A stretch of 15,065 nucleotides of DNA, taken from NCBI GenBank assembly GCA_038330365.1, contig JBBQNY010000065.1:1-15065 (forward strand). Reading direction: 5' to 3'. Below the pieces are notes generated by a model. The model searched no databases and was not told the DNA's origin. It worked only from the letters and a program-made list of their open reading frames with translations. Positions within the stretch are counted from its first letter, which is position 1; every line of letters starts with the position of its first letter. Of this stretch, positions 1-7,186 are shown piece by piece. The DNA comes from JBBQNY01 sp038330365 (lineage in GTDB: Bacteria > Pseudomonadota > Gammaproteobacteria > Xanthomonadales > Ahniellaceae). The position numbers were made by a program, and so were the translations under genes.

Positions 1-108
1 GCCAGGGAAACCCATGCCTTGATCGACATGCTGCTGGCCAAGAAACGGGCCGGTGACCGCCGACAGTGGCTTGAAGAAAAAGGCGACATGGCCTCTCTAG
101 ACACCTGA
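1..108 (+). CDS. parE: DNA topoisomerase IV subunit B, C-terminal end (partial)
   Basis: The window opens inside this gene; 35 codons and a TGA stop remain. The visible tail contains MLLAKKRAGDRRQWLEEKGD. It closely matches the C-terminus of ParE as I remember it (MLLAKKR.EDRR.WLQEKGDMA in E. coli), the end of the TOPRIM/C-terminal part of the ATPase subunit. ParE pairs with ParC to decatenate replicated chromosomes in the cytoplasm. Only the end is visible, so nothing can be said about the ATPase domain or regulation. GyrB is the main alternative, but the GDM-containing ending fits ParE better. The gene converges on the DUF3465 gene across a REPIN-bearing spacer and has no visible link to the pigment genes. 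Confidence 0.85.
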   Translation, partial: ARETHALIDMLLAKKRAGDRRQWLEEKGDMASLDT

Positions 109-130
109 TCTGCCCCCCCCCTTTCGCGTG

Positions 131-224
131 TGTAGGAGCGCGCTGGCGCGCGATGGCGGCATGGCCGATCGAAGCGTGAGGTACGGCCGTGAATGACGCC
201 ATCGCGCGCGAGCGCGCTCCTACA
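131..224. repeat. REPIN 1 (inverted pair of REP sequences)
   Basis: The left arm (131-158) starts TGTAGGAGCGCGCTGGCGCG and the right arm (197-224) is its reverse complement at 27 of 28 positions; 38 bp separate them. The GTAG start and GCTCCTACA end are hallmarks of REP elements mobilised by RAYT (TnpA-REP) transposases in Xanthomonadales and Pseudomonas. It lies in the 3'-3' spacer between parE and the DUF3465 gene, the usual REPIN niche. It could fold into a long hairpin and stop transcription from either side, which is inference. Confidence 0.85.
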
Positions 225-271
225 CGAGCATCCAACATCTCTGCAGCACGAGGATGCGCAACTGCAGCTTT

Positions 272-364
272 TGTAGGAGCGCGCTGGCGCGCGATGGCGC
301 CATGGTTGTTTGGGGCGTGAGGTACGGCCTGCATGACGCCATCGCGCGCGAGCGCGCTCCTACA
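272..364. repeat. REPIN 2 (inverted pair of REP sequences)
   Basis: This is a second copy of the same element, with left arm 272-299 and right arm 337-364, in the same orientation as REPIN 1. The arms match those of REPIN 1 exactly. The inner spacer has diverged: 308-317 differ, while GTGAGGTACGGCC is shared. Confidence 0.85.
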
Positions 365-448
365 CGAGCATCCAACATCTCTGCAGCACGACCATGCGAC
401 ATCTCGGCGGCATGAGGATGCGGCAGCTCCGCAGCTTCGGTGACCTGG

Positions 449-979
449 CTACTGGTAAACGCGACCTCGATGCCGGATCCAGCCGGCTTCATGGCGACCC
501 GCCTGATCGTGATGCGTCCAGTGCACGACGCCACCTTTTTCGTTCGGCTCAAAGTCTCCGGCAAATTCCACCCGGTCGCCGACCTCCAGACCCGGGATGC
601 GGGGCGCCACGTCGATGTTGTGCGCGATGAGCAGCGTGGTGCCGGCAGCCCATTCAGGGCTCTTCGCCGAAGACGCCTCTATCCGCACGATGAAGCGCTG
701 GTGTCGGCTTCCCTGATCGTCGTCGGCAAGGACACGAACCACCACCCCTCCACTTTCCACCCGCTGTCCTGCCGCGACGACTGTGGATCGTGATGGCAAT
801 ACCTCGTGACCCGGAGCGCGGGAGGAACGAACAGGCGCCTGCAGCGGCACCTGCGAGGGGTCGCTGCAGCCGGAGGTCGCACCGATGATGAAGAGCGCCA
901 CGACGGTGGCGAACGCAGCAGCCGAACACCGCCATCCAGTCCGGTGCGTGCATGCAGAATGACCGCATCGCCGTGGCAT
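449..979 (-). CDS. DUF3465 family lipoprotein
   Basis: This 176-residue protein has a C-terminal half that matches DUF3465 as I know it: VVRVLADDDQGSRHQRFIVR, then LLIAHNIDVAPRIPGL, VGDRVEFAGDFEPNEKGG, and the end VVHWTHHDQAGRH...GWIRHRGRVYQ. The family's role is unknown; the fold is probably a small beta-barrel. The N-terminus is a basic stretch followed by a hydrophobic core (about residues 19-34) and TSGC, with Cys38 as a plausible lipidation site, so an envelope lipoprotein is likely. The open frame runs upstream to 1501 but that part overlaps the next gene. ATG at 979 is the only sensible start in the 41-bp gap, although no clear ribosome binding site precedes it. It lies just downstream of the BNR lipoprotein gene and may be cotranscribed with it. 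Confidence 0.8.
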   Translation of the reverse strand: MPRRCGHSACTHRTGWRCSAAAFATVVALFIIGATSGCSDPSQVPLQAPVRSSRAPGHEVLPSRSTVVAAGQRVESGGVVVRVLADDDQGSRHQRFIVRIEASSAKSPEWAAGTTLLIAHNIDVAPRIPGLEVGDRVEFAGDFEPNEKGGVVHWTHHDQAGRHEAGWIRHRGRVYQ

Positions 980-1020
980 CGCCGGGAATGTTGTGGCTGC
1001 GCTGCGAGTCGAGGCGACCC

Positions 1021-4000
1021 TTACGGGCAGCCTTGACCGCGGATGGTCGTCAGACGCGTGAGGTCCATCTCGCCCGCGCGGAATCCAGCCAATGTCGGCG
1101 TCCAGGTGAGGTGGGCGGTGTCGCTGGAAGTGACGCGGAAATCGATCTCGCCCCAGACTTCGCGCACCACATCGGTCGACGCAAACGCGGGCGGAAACTG
1201 CGCACCGCTCGGACGCTGCAGGGTCACGCGCGCACCGGTGGCGTCGGCCGCGGCCGCTCCGACCAGAAAAATCGGCTCTCCGTTCTCGAACGCGTACCAG
1301 ACCACGGCCATCGACGGATTGCTCCCCGTGTCTCCGAAGATCTGCACCTGGAGGCCATGGCCCGACTGATTGGGGTTGTACCAGGTGCCACTCATGCAGG
1401 CAGGCTGACCCGCGGTAGCCGCATCCACCGAAGGATGGCGAAGTCGAGTGAGCGGCTGCAAGGGCATGCTGCCCACGATGCTGCCGTCGGTTGAACGCCA
1501 CGCAAACGTGGCAGCACTGTTCGAGCTGTACACCAGCGTGACCTCGCCCCAGATGGTGCCCTGGAATTGCGCGGCATCGAAGTCGGGCGGAAAGTCCGGA
1601 CCCGAAGTCTCGTAGACCTGGATCGGCTGCGTGCGATCGCCGCTGAAATCTCCCGAACCGTACAGCCAGAGCGGCTTGCCGTTGCGGTAGGTGTACCAGA
1701 ACACCACGATCTTGGGCACGCCTTCCTGATCGATGATCTCGACATTGACGCCCTGCCCGTCCTGCGCCGGATCGAACCAGAGTCCGCTGATGCCTGCGTC
1801 CATGCGGAAATCATTCGCGCCCTGGAAATTGAGCGGTGTCTTCCAGATGCCGCGACCATAGGTGAAGGCGTGCAACATCGGCGGACCGTTGAATATCTGC
1901 GGCGGTCCCAGTGCCAGCCGCTCGACGATGACGTTGGCGAAACCGGTGTTTTCAATCGTCCACGTTGCGCCGGCGTCGGGCGAGAAGAAAATGCCAAGGT
2001 CCGTACCGACGTAGATGCGTGAAGGATTACCCGGGTCCATGACCAGCGAATGTACCGGAATGTCCGGCAGCGCTCCGACACCCGAACCGTCGCGCGCCGA
2101 CCAGCTGTTGCCGCCGTCGGTGGTGCGCCAGACGTGGGTCCCGCCGACACTCGAATAGGTGGCCCACGCCGTGTCGGGACTTCCATTCTGGAAGGTCAGG
2201 GACGATACCCAACCCGCGCGCGGTGTACGTGAGGTCCAGTTGGTACTGGCGCTGGCCGCCAATGCCGAGTCATTGCGGAAAATGCCCGTCTGGTTCCCGA
2301 CCAGCATGCGGTTGGGCGATCCGGGCGCAACTGCGATGGCCGATGCACGATTGCCGAATGCCGAGCCTCCCAGCGGCGCGCTGACCGCGCGCCAGTTGCC
2401 GCCTCGATTGTCGGTACGCCAGACGCGCGTGCCTGCGGCATAGAGCCTGCTCGACAGATTGACGTCGAGTGTCCAGGGCATGATGAAGATGGTGCTGTCG
2501 GTGATGCCGTTCACCACGCGCAGGAAACTTTGCCCGAAATTGTCGGAGCGCCAGATCGAGACATTCTGGCTGCTGGCGTAGACCGTGCTCGGCACCGCCG
2601 GATCGAACGCCACGTTGCCACCATCACCACCCAGCACGTGGACGAAGTCCGTGCGCGTGGGATCGACCGGCGAGAGTTGCGTGCCGTTGTCCTGGGTACC
2701 GCCGATGGCGCGCCCGCTGTGCGGCGAGACGGCGCCGCTATAGAACTGGGTGCTGCCAAGATCCCCTGACACATTGCGCCATGCGATCTGGTTGTCCCTT
2801 GGCTGACAGGGAGCGTCCGCACCGTAGGCCACCGGAGCACGCGCGTTTTCGCTCACGGCCACGCCGCCGTCGTTGGTGGAATAGATGCGGAGATTGTTGA
2901 CGCCGTCGAAGCGGGGATCGAATCGCAGCAGGTGTTGATCGGAATGCACGTAGCTCGGCTGGACCGGCGACGCCCACCACCAGGATGCGAGTCCGAAGTT
3001 GCGGCCACCGTCATCCGACCGGTAGATGTCCATGCCGCCCACCCACACCGTGTCCGGGTTGACGGGATCCACGGCGATCGCATGGTTGTACCAGCCGGCG
3101 CCGTACCAGTTATCGAAAGGATCGTTGAAACATGAGCGCGCGAACGCGCCGGATGCATGGCTGAACAATGTCGTGTTGAGCTTGGTCGCATCGGTGTTGC
3201 GTACCGTGGCGACCCAGTTGAGGCCGCCGTCACTGGAACGGAAAACCGCATGCAGTCCATTGTCGTAGTCGCCGTTGCCATCGCCGGTGCGATCCGGCCC
3301 CGGAACAATGCTTGCTGCCGACGCGTACACCACGAGCGGGTTCGCCCGGTGGATATCCATCTGGGTGCGACCCTGGCCCGTTTCCGACAGCGTCCGGTTC
3401 CACGCACCTGCGCCCGCAGCGTCGGTATTCACGTAGATTGCCGCCGGACACGGTCCCCCACAGGCAGGAGGCGTCACCGTCCCGGGCAACCAGTAGCGGT
3501 CATCGACCGAGCGCGAAGAGCAGGCCGCGAGCACCCAGTCGCCGGCGCTATCACTGCGGATCGCAAGGTCGTTGCAGCCCTCGTAACTCAGCCGGTCCAG
3601 TCCGTCGACCGGCCGCAGCACCTGCGTGAACGAGACGCCGGCGTCGTCGCTGCGCCAGATGCCGGAATTGGTGGCCGCATAGATGCGACGCGGATCGTGC
3701 GGACTCGCCACGAGATCGCTGACGTAGCGGAAATCGGCGCTCGCGGTCGCGTCCAGCCGGTGCCAGCTGCGACCGCCATCACTCGACTTCAGAATGCCGG
3801 CGCCCGCCATGGGCGACCAGGGCATGCCGCTGTCGCGATAGAGCTCTCCCGTGCCCGCGTACATCACTTCGGGACGGAAAGCGTCGATCAGCAGCGCGCC
3901 GATGTTGAGGTTGACTGCATCGTCGGAGAGCGGCGCCCAGTTCTCACCACGATCGTCGCTGCGCCAGACGCCGCCGGAGACGCCACCTGCGAAGAGTACG

Positions 4001-4410
4001 TCGGGGTTGGTGGGATGGAACGCCAGCGTGCGCGTACGGCCGGCGACGTTGGATGGCCCGATCCACTGCCACGGGTGCGCCGCTTTCGCGTGCGCCGCGC
4101 CGACATCCCCAGGCTGGATCACTCCGACACCGGGTATATGCGTCGCCATCAAACGCATCGCCGTCTCGCCGCTGAGCCACACATCCGGCGAAAACGCGGT
4201 GGCGCCGGGGATTGCCCGTCGTGCGATGAAGTCCCGCTGGCGCGCGGCCGCGTCCTCTTCGCGAAGCTGGCGATCACCCGCTTGCGGCGGTCGCACACGG
4301 TAACTCTGGCTGGACGGCGCGGCTGCGCAGCCGGCCAGCATGCCGCCGGCCACGGCCATGACCAGACCGAACGCGGCAATTCGCAGAGGACTACCCGGAA
4401 ATGCGTTCAT
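1021..4410 (-). CDS. Large BNR/Asp-box beta-propeller lipoprotein with two C-terminal repeat domains
   Basis: This 1129-residue protein begins with a hydrophobic signal ending LAGC (Cys28), so a secreted lipoprotein is predicted. Residues about 115-860 are a WD40/YVTN/BNR-like region with at least nine Asp boxes: SDDRGENW 151, SSDGGRSW 209, SDDAGVSF 254, SSDGGLNW 392, SDDGGRNF 465, SDNFGQSF 622, TDNRGGNW 666, TTDGGNSW 763 and SPDAGATW 810. This is the VPS10/sialidase-type propeller, probably two propellers. Two copies of a domain of about 115 residues follow (874-990 and 1005-1121); each starts G.W(F/Y)(D/N)P.Q.G.G and contains a WY...G.P pair, FPP.F and a WGE motif. Enzymatic activity cannot be inferred, since Asp boxes are structural. 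ATG 4410 is the start; AGGA lies about 15 nt upstream. It is probably an adhesive or surface protein, which is a guess. I see no link to pigment synthesis. Confidence 0.85.
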   Translation of the reverse strand: MNAFPGSPLRIAAFGLVMAVAGGMLAGCAAAPSSQSYRVRPPQAGDRQLREEDAAARQRDFIARRAIPGATAFSPDVWLSGETAMRLMATHIPGVGVIQPGDVGAAHAKAAHPWQWIGPSNVAGRTRTLAFHPTNPDVLFAGGVSGGVWRSDDRGENWAPLSDDAVNLNIGALLIDAFRPEVMYAGTGELYRDSGMPWSPMAGAGILKSSDGGRSWHRLDATASADFRYVSDLVASPHDPRRIYAATNSGIWRSDDAGVSFTQVLRPVDGLDRLSYEGCNDLAIRSDSAGDWVLAACSSRSVDDRYWLPGTVTPPACGGPCPAAIYVNTDAAGAGAWNRTLSETGQGRTQMDIHRANPLVVYASAASIVPGPDRTGDGNGDYDNGLHAVFRSSDGGLNWVATVRNTDATKLNTTLFSHASGAFARSCFNDPFDNWYGAGWYNHAIAVDPVNPDTVWVGGMDIYRSDDGGRNFGLASWWWASPVQPSYVHSDQHLLRFDPRFDGVNNLRIYSTNDGGVAVSENARAPVAYGADAPCQPRDNQIAWRNVSGDLGSTQFYSGAVSPHSGRAIGGTQDNGTQLSPVDPTRTDFVHVLGGDGGNVAFDPAVPSTVYASSQNVSIWRSDNFGQSFLRVVNGITDSTIFIMPWTLDVNLSSRLYAAGTRVWRTDNRGGNWRAVSAPLGGSAFGNRASAIAVAPGSPNRMLVGNQTGIFRNDSALAASASTNWTSRTPRAGWVSSLTFQNGSPDTAWATYSSVGGTHVWRTTDGGNSWSARDGSGVGALPDIPVHSLVMDPGNPSRIYVGTDLGIFFSPDAGATWTIENTGFANVIVERLALGPPQIFNGPPMLHAFTYGRGIWKTPLNFQGANDFRMDAGISGLWFDPAQDGQGVNVEIIDQEGVPKIVVFWYTYRNGKPLWLYGSGDFSGDRTQPIQVYETSGPDFPPDFDAAQFQGTIWGEVTLVYSSNSAATFAWRSTDGSIVGSMPLQPLTRLRHPSVDAATAGQPACMSGTWYNPNQSGHGLQVQIFGDTGSNPSMAVVWYAFENGEPIFLVGAAAADATGARVTLQRPSGAQFPPAFASTDVVREVWGEIDFRVTSSDTAHLTWTPTLAGFRAGEMDLTRLTTIRGQGCP

Positions 4411-4618
4411 CCATCGAGCTTAGTCCTGCAAGGCTGACCGCTCAAATCACGCGCCCCTGCGCCCGACCACCGTGGCCAGAGCTGTGACAGGCGGGCACGC
4501 CACACTTCGGCTTACAGGCCTGCAGCCAGCCTCTGGTGATTACCCTGAAAGCACATTGCTGCCCAAATCGCTTCGGCAGCGCGACGCGACGGCCCTCGCT
4601 CAGTATCCCCCCCTCGTC

Positions 4619-4638
4619 ATTCCCGCGAAAGCGGGAAT
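4619..4638. repeat. Short inverted repeat, copy 1 (ATTCCCGC/GCGGGAAT)
   Basis: A perfect 8-bp stem, ATTCCCGC-GAAA-GCGGGAAT, sits inside the wider repeat CGTCATTCCCGCGAAAGCGG. It is in the opposite orientation to copies 2 and 3. Such elements are widespread between genes in many proteobacteria; they could fold as a hairpin. Confidence 0.8.
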
Positions 4639-4732
4639 CCATCGATGGGCGCCAGCGCGCAGACGACGCTCGCGTGATGCTGACAACGAAGCATCACTGC
4701 TCTTCCGCCCCGGTGCCGCAGCACAACCATGG

Positions 4733-4752
4733 ATTCCCGCTTTCGCGGGAAT
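4733..4752. repeat. Short inverted repeat, copy 2
   Basis: ATTCCCGC-TTTC-GCGGGAAT, flanked by CATGG and GGCGAGGG, is the reverse complement of copy 1. With copy 1 it bounds about 95 bp, which could make the pair a small non-autonomous element (inference). Confidence 0.8.
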
Positions 4753-4930
4753 GGCGAGGGCTGGGTGAGGCGCGAAGCTCGAAACGCGGCACACGTGCAA
4801 ACGCTACGGACAGCAGTGCGCGCAGGCGGGATCCACCTGTAGTTAGGTGAAGGCGTCAAGAAAAGCCTCAATCTGTGCAACGGCGAGGTTCTCGGTCGGT
4901 CGAACCGTCGCCCTCGATTCCGGGGCATGG

Positions 4931-4950
4931 ATTCCCGCTGTCGCGGGAAT
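4931..4950. repeat. Short inverted repeat, copy 3
   Basis: ATTCCCGC-TGTC-GCGGGAAT is in the same orientation as copy 2, 198 bp away, and is followed by GACGAGGG. Confidence 0.8.
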
Positions 4951-5087
4951 GACGAGGGTTGGAGTGCGGCGCGAAGCTCGAAACGCGGCACACGGGCAAA
5001 TACTAAAGACAGCAGCGTGCGGAGGGCGGGCGGCATATGCTGGAGTGCTGCGTGGGGAGTCGGGCGATTCACGCGGTCGGCGCCACT

Positions 5088-6092
5088 TCAGCCGTGCAGC
5101 AGATCGATCTCCACCAGCAGCTCGCGGCGACAGATCTCGCCCTGCACCACGCGCCGCTGGACGGTCTCCGGCACGCGCGCCGAAAGTGCGGCTTCGACCC
5201 GCGCGAGATCTTCCGCATCGCGCACGTAGACCTTGAGGATGCTGCGCGCACCCAGCGCACTTTCAAGCTCCGGTCGCTCGACGCGCGCGCTCGCGATCAG
5301 GCTGGCGAGATTGCGCAGGACCTCGTCGAGCTGGGCCTCGAGATTGCCCGCATGCGCGGATTCGTGCCCGAGCACGCTGGCGGTACCGGAGACGAACAGC
5401 GGAAGTTGCAGCTCGGCCGGCAAGGTCGCGCGCGAAAAGCTCGGGGACTGCGGACCGTACTGGCGGGGATAGTGAAAGGCGCTGACCTGGCGCGGGTTCT
5501 CAACCGGATGGCCCTGCGCGCGCGACGCGAGCCAGTGCACCTCGAGCACCCGCTTGCCATCGCAGCGTCCGATCGCCGTTCCGGCCGGAAAGCGCTCGAG
5601 TTGCCCGTCGATGCCACGGGCACGACCCAGGTTGAAGAGTCGGTAACGCTCGCAGTCGCCGTCGCCTGCGGTCAGCGCATCCGCGTAGTTCCAGATGCGC
5701 AGCAGGCCATCGAAGCCGCTTTCCCTGTTCCATTCCATGAGACGCCGATACGCGATTTCCGCGGCGGCTTCGATGCCACCCGCCTCCGCTTCATCAACAC
5801 CGATCGCGCCGAACTGCAAATTGCCATCGCTGGACCAGCGCAGCAGACCATCGAAGCCCGACTCCACAGGTCCCTGCACGCGCCAGACCTCAAGGGTCGG
5901 CCGACCGTCCCGCGAGCGGAAGGCGCGGTGGATCAGTCGGGGATCTTCGAGTGCCGGCGCCACGCCATCCGCACCGAACGCGACCGCGAACAGTACGCGC
6001 TGATCTTCGAGGATCGTGGTGGCGTCGCCCTGCTCGTACCGCACCTCAAGGGTGCGGGCGGGTTCCCGTTCGAGGGCGAGTTGGCTTCGCAT
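5088..6092 (-). CDS. xanB2: Chorismatase, FkbO/Hyg5/XanB2 family (hydroxybenzoate synthase)
   Basis: This 334-residue protein is recognised by RIWNYADAL, CERYRLFNLGRARGID, FPAGTAIG, LEVHWLASRAQG.PVENPRQ, SAFHYPRQYGPQSPSFSRA and the end GEICRRELLVEIDLL. These are characteristic of the FkbO/Hyg5/XanB2 chorismatases, once called pteridine-dependent dioxygenase-like. XanB2 of Xanthomonas splits chorismate to pyruvate plus 3- and 4-hydroxybenzoate. 3-hydroxybenzoate feeds the aryl head of xanthomonadin; 4-hydroxybenzoate also feeds ubiquinone. The C-terminal Glu of VEID (residue 328) sits where I recall the catalytic glutamate of the family. The start is placed at ATG 6092, just before the conserved LEVRYE stretch. 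The frame is open to 6209, but that start would overlap the divergent ACP gene. Whether it makes the 3- or 4-isomer cannot be read by eye. The peptide ESGFDGLLR occurs twice. Confidence 0.88.
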   Translation of the reverse strand: MRSQLALEREPARTLEVRYEQGDATTILEDQRVLFAVAFGADGVAPALEDPRLIHRAFRSRDGRPTLEVWRVQGPVESGFDGLLRWSSDGNLQFGAIGVDEAEAGGIEAAAEIAYRRLMEWNRESGFDGLLRIWNYADALTAGDGDCERYRLFNLGRARGIDGQLERFPAGTAIGRCDGKRVLEVHWLASRAQGHPVENPRQVSAFHYPRQYGPQSPSFSRATLPAELQLPLFVSGTASVLGHESAHAGNLEAQLDEVLRNLASLIASARVERPELESALGARSILKVYVRDAEDLARVEAALSARVPETVQRRVVQGEICRRELLVEIDLLHG

Positions 6093-6188
6093 GAGTGCGT
6101 CGATCTTGTGCAGGAGGGTCGGCGCAGCGGCTGGGCCAATGGGGGCGCATGATACATTCCGCCGCCGCGCAGCCACTAGATACACGCG
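6093..6188. promoter_or_regulatory. Divergent intergenic region, likely promoters of chorismatase and ACP operon
   Basis: These 96 bp separate two divergent starts, so both promoters are expected here if each unit is transcribed on its own. The only AT-rich island is around 6149-6158. On the minus strand it gives TATCAT (6154-6149), which resembles a -10 box. On the plus strand TACATT (6153-6158), 30 bp before the ACP start, could serve likewise. No good -35 box was found for either, and no Shine-Dalgarno precedes ATG 6189. Confidence 0.35.
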
Positions 6189-6494
6189 ATGTCCGTCGAA
6201 CCTTCCCAAGCCGCAAGCGCTTCCGCCTCGCTGCAGTCACCTGCCGAACACGAGCTTGCCACCTTGCTGGTGGAGTCGCTTGGCATCGAGCACGCGACGC
6301 CCGCGGAGATTGATCCCGACGCGCCGCTGTTCGGCGAAGGACTCGGACTGGACTCGATCGACGCGCTCGAGCTCTCGCTCGCCATTGGCAAGCGGTACGG
6401 CGTGCAGCTCAAGTCCGACAACGACGACAACAAGCGCATCTTTTCCAGCCTGCGGTCATTGTCGGCCTACATCGAGCAGCACCGCGCCCCTTGA
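6189..6494 (+). CDS. Acyl carrier protein of the aryl polyene pathway
   Basis: This 101-residue ACP has the 4'-phosphopantetheine site GLGLDSIDALEL with Ser56. The helix region LSLAIGKRYGVQL and the end FSSLRSLSAYIEQH are typical of ACPs in aryl polyene clusters (ApeE/ApeF type; XanC in Xanthomonas, from memory). It would carry the hydroxybenzoyl starter and/or the growing polyene in the cytoplasm. A Ser/Ala-rich tail of about 20 residues precedes the domain. It is the first gene of the operon, divergent from the chorismatase. Its TGA is overlapped by the TTG start of the next gene. An aryl-ACP ligase and a holo-ACP synthase would be needed and are not in the window. Confidence 0.88.
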   Translation: MSVEPSQAASASASLQSPAEHELATLLVESLGIEHATPAEIDPDAPLFGEGLGLDSIDALELSLAIGKRYGVQLKSDNDDNKRIFSSLRSLSAYIEQHRAP

Positions 6495-7186
6495 TTGCGG
6501 GCATTTCGCGGGCCTTGCCGGCGGTGCTCAGCGTGACGTACCTGTTGCTGGCGCATGGGGCCTCGGTACTCCACCGCCCGCGACTCGCACTGCTGGCGTT
6601 GCTGGCACTCGCCGTTGCACTGCTGATGGGGCCGCTGCAAAACGGCCGCAAGTTCTCCTGGTTGGTGCTTGCCGCGGTGGTGGCGGGCCTCTGGTGGCTC
6701 GATGCGCACGAGCTTGCGATGCTGCCGCTGTACGCGCCGCCGGTGCTGCTGACCGTCTTCTTCGCGTGGCTGTTCGGGCATACGCTGCTGCCGGGCGCGG
6801 TGCCACTTGTCGAGCGCTTCGCGCGGCTGCTTGAGCCGGGCAACGAGCCGCTCCCGGCCGAGGTCGTCCGCTACGCACGTCGCGTCACCGGGGCGTGGAC
6901 ACTGCTGCTCGCATCGATCGCGCTCGTGAATCTGCTGCTCGCACTGTTCGCGACGCCACACGGACTATTGCGTGCGTGGGGTTTCGAGACTCCGGTGGAA
7001 GTGCCGCACTCAGTCTGGTCGTGGTTCGCCAACGTCATCAACTACGGTGCGATCGGTGCGTTCTTCATCGCTGAGTACCTGTGGCGACGCCATCGCTTCG
7101 CGCACCGTGCGCAACTTTCGTTTGTGGAATTCTGCCGCCGCATGGCAGCCATTCCCGTAGCGGGCTGGCGGGCTCTGGGACGGTGA
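6491..7186 (+). CDS. COG4648-type integral membrane protein of aryl polyene clusters
   Basis: This 231-residue protein is strongly hydrophobic, with membrane segments near 8-24, 31-46, 57-70, 80-95, 132-152 and 175-193. The segment LMGPLQNGRKFSWL and the late FANVINYGAIGAFFIAEYLWRR are features I associate with the COG4648 membrane protein in aryl polyene and related loci (probably ApeG). Its role is unknown; it may help anchor the synthesis machinery at the inner membrane. The TTG start at 6491 overlaps the ACP stop as TTGA, a coupled arrangement. No ATG exists near the conserved N-terminus; GTG 6533 is the only alternative and would cut into the first membrane segment. It ends with a GTGA overlap onto the dehydratase. 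Confidence 0.75.
   Translation: MIAGISRALPAVLSVTYLLLAHGASVLHRPRLALLALLALAVALLMGPLQNGRKFSWLVLAAVVAGLWWLDAHELAMLPLYAPPVLLTVFFAWLFGHTLLPGAVPLVERFARLLEPGNEPLPAEVVRYARRVTGAWTLLLASIALVNLLLALFATPHGLLRAWGFETPVEVPHSVWSWFANVINYGAIGAFFIAEYLWRRHRFAHRAQLSFVEFCRRMAAIPVAGWRALGR

Larger units (their letters stand above)
131..391. repeat. Tandem duplication of a ~140-bp REPIN-containing unit
   Basis: Positions 131-251 and 272-391 are near-identical. The identity runs past the REPIN arms into TACACGAGCATCCAACATCT and CTGCAGCACGA (221-251 and 361-391), so the flank was copied with the element. The remaining spacer (109-130 and 392-448) has no recognisable gene; it holds a run of nine C at 113-121. Confidence 0.8.
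4728..5030. repeat. Pair of ~100-bp direct repeats, 198-bp period
   Basis: 4728-4830 and 4926-5030 align over about 100 bp. The best conserved stretch is GGCGCGAAGCTCGAAACGCG followed by GCACACG (4769-4795 and 4968-4993), then GCAAA and ACAGCAG. The repeat therefore extends well past the hairpin core, suggesting local duplication rather than two independent insertions. Confidence 0.65.
4411..5087. other. Gene-free spacer with dispersed repeats
   Basis: No convincing gene lies in these 677 bp. Short open frames on both strands contain the FPRKRES-type peptides typical of translated intergenic repeats. The stretch would hold the promoter of the BNR lipoprotein gene on its left side and the 3' end of the chorismatase transcript on its right. 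The repeats are listed separately. 4411-4610 shows nothing recognisable. Confidence 0.6.

Noticed and set aside
980..1501. N-terminal extension of the DUF3465 frame to a start at 1501
   Set aside because: It overlaps the last 480 bases of the BNR lipoprotein gene in another frame and has low-complexity Arg/Gly content. Homology and the signal peptide begin only after 979.
3157..4437. 426-codon open frame on the plus strand
   Set aside because: It lies wholly antisense to the BNR lipoprotein, whose signal peptide and nine Asp boxes show the true frame. The translation is Arg-rich with no domain.
4617..5072. 151-codon minus-strand frame with FPRKRES peptides
   Set aside because: These peptides are translations of the ATTCCCGC inverted repeats and recur in many genomes as false genes.
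6093..6209. Longer chorismatase starting at 6209
   Set aside because: It would cover the divergent spacer and overlap the ACP start by 21 bp; the added 39 residues show nothing of the family.
6016..6834. 272-codon plus-strand frame spanning the chorismatase start, ACP and membrane protein
   Set aside because: It crosses a divergent promoter region and two recognised genes, and its composition (Arg, Ala, Cys, Ser) is that of a GC-rich shadow frame.
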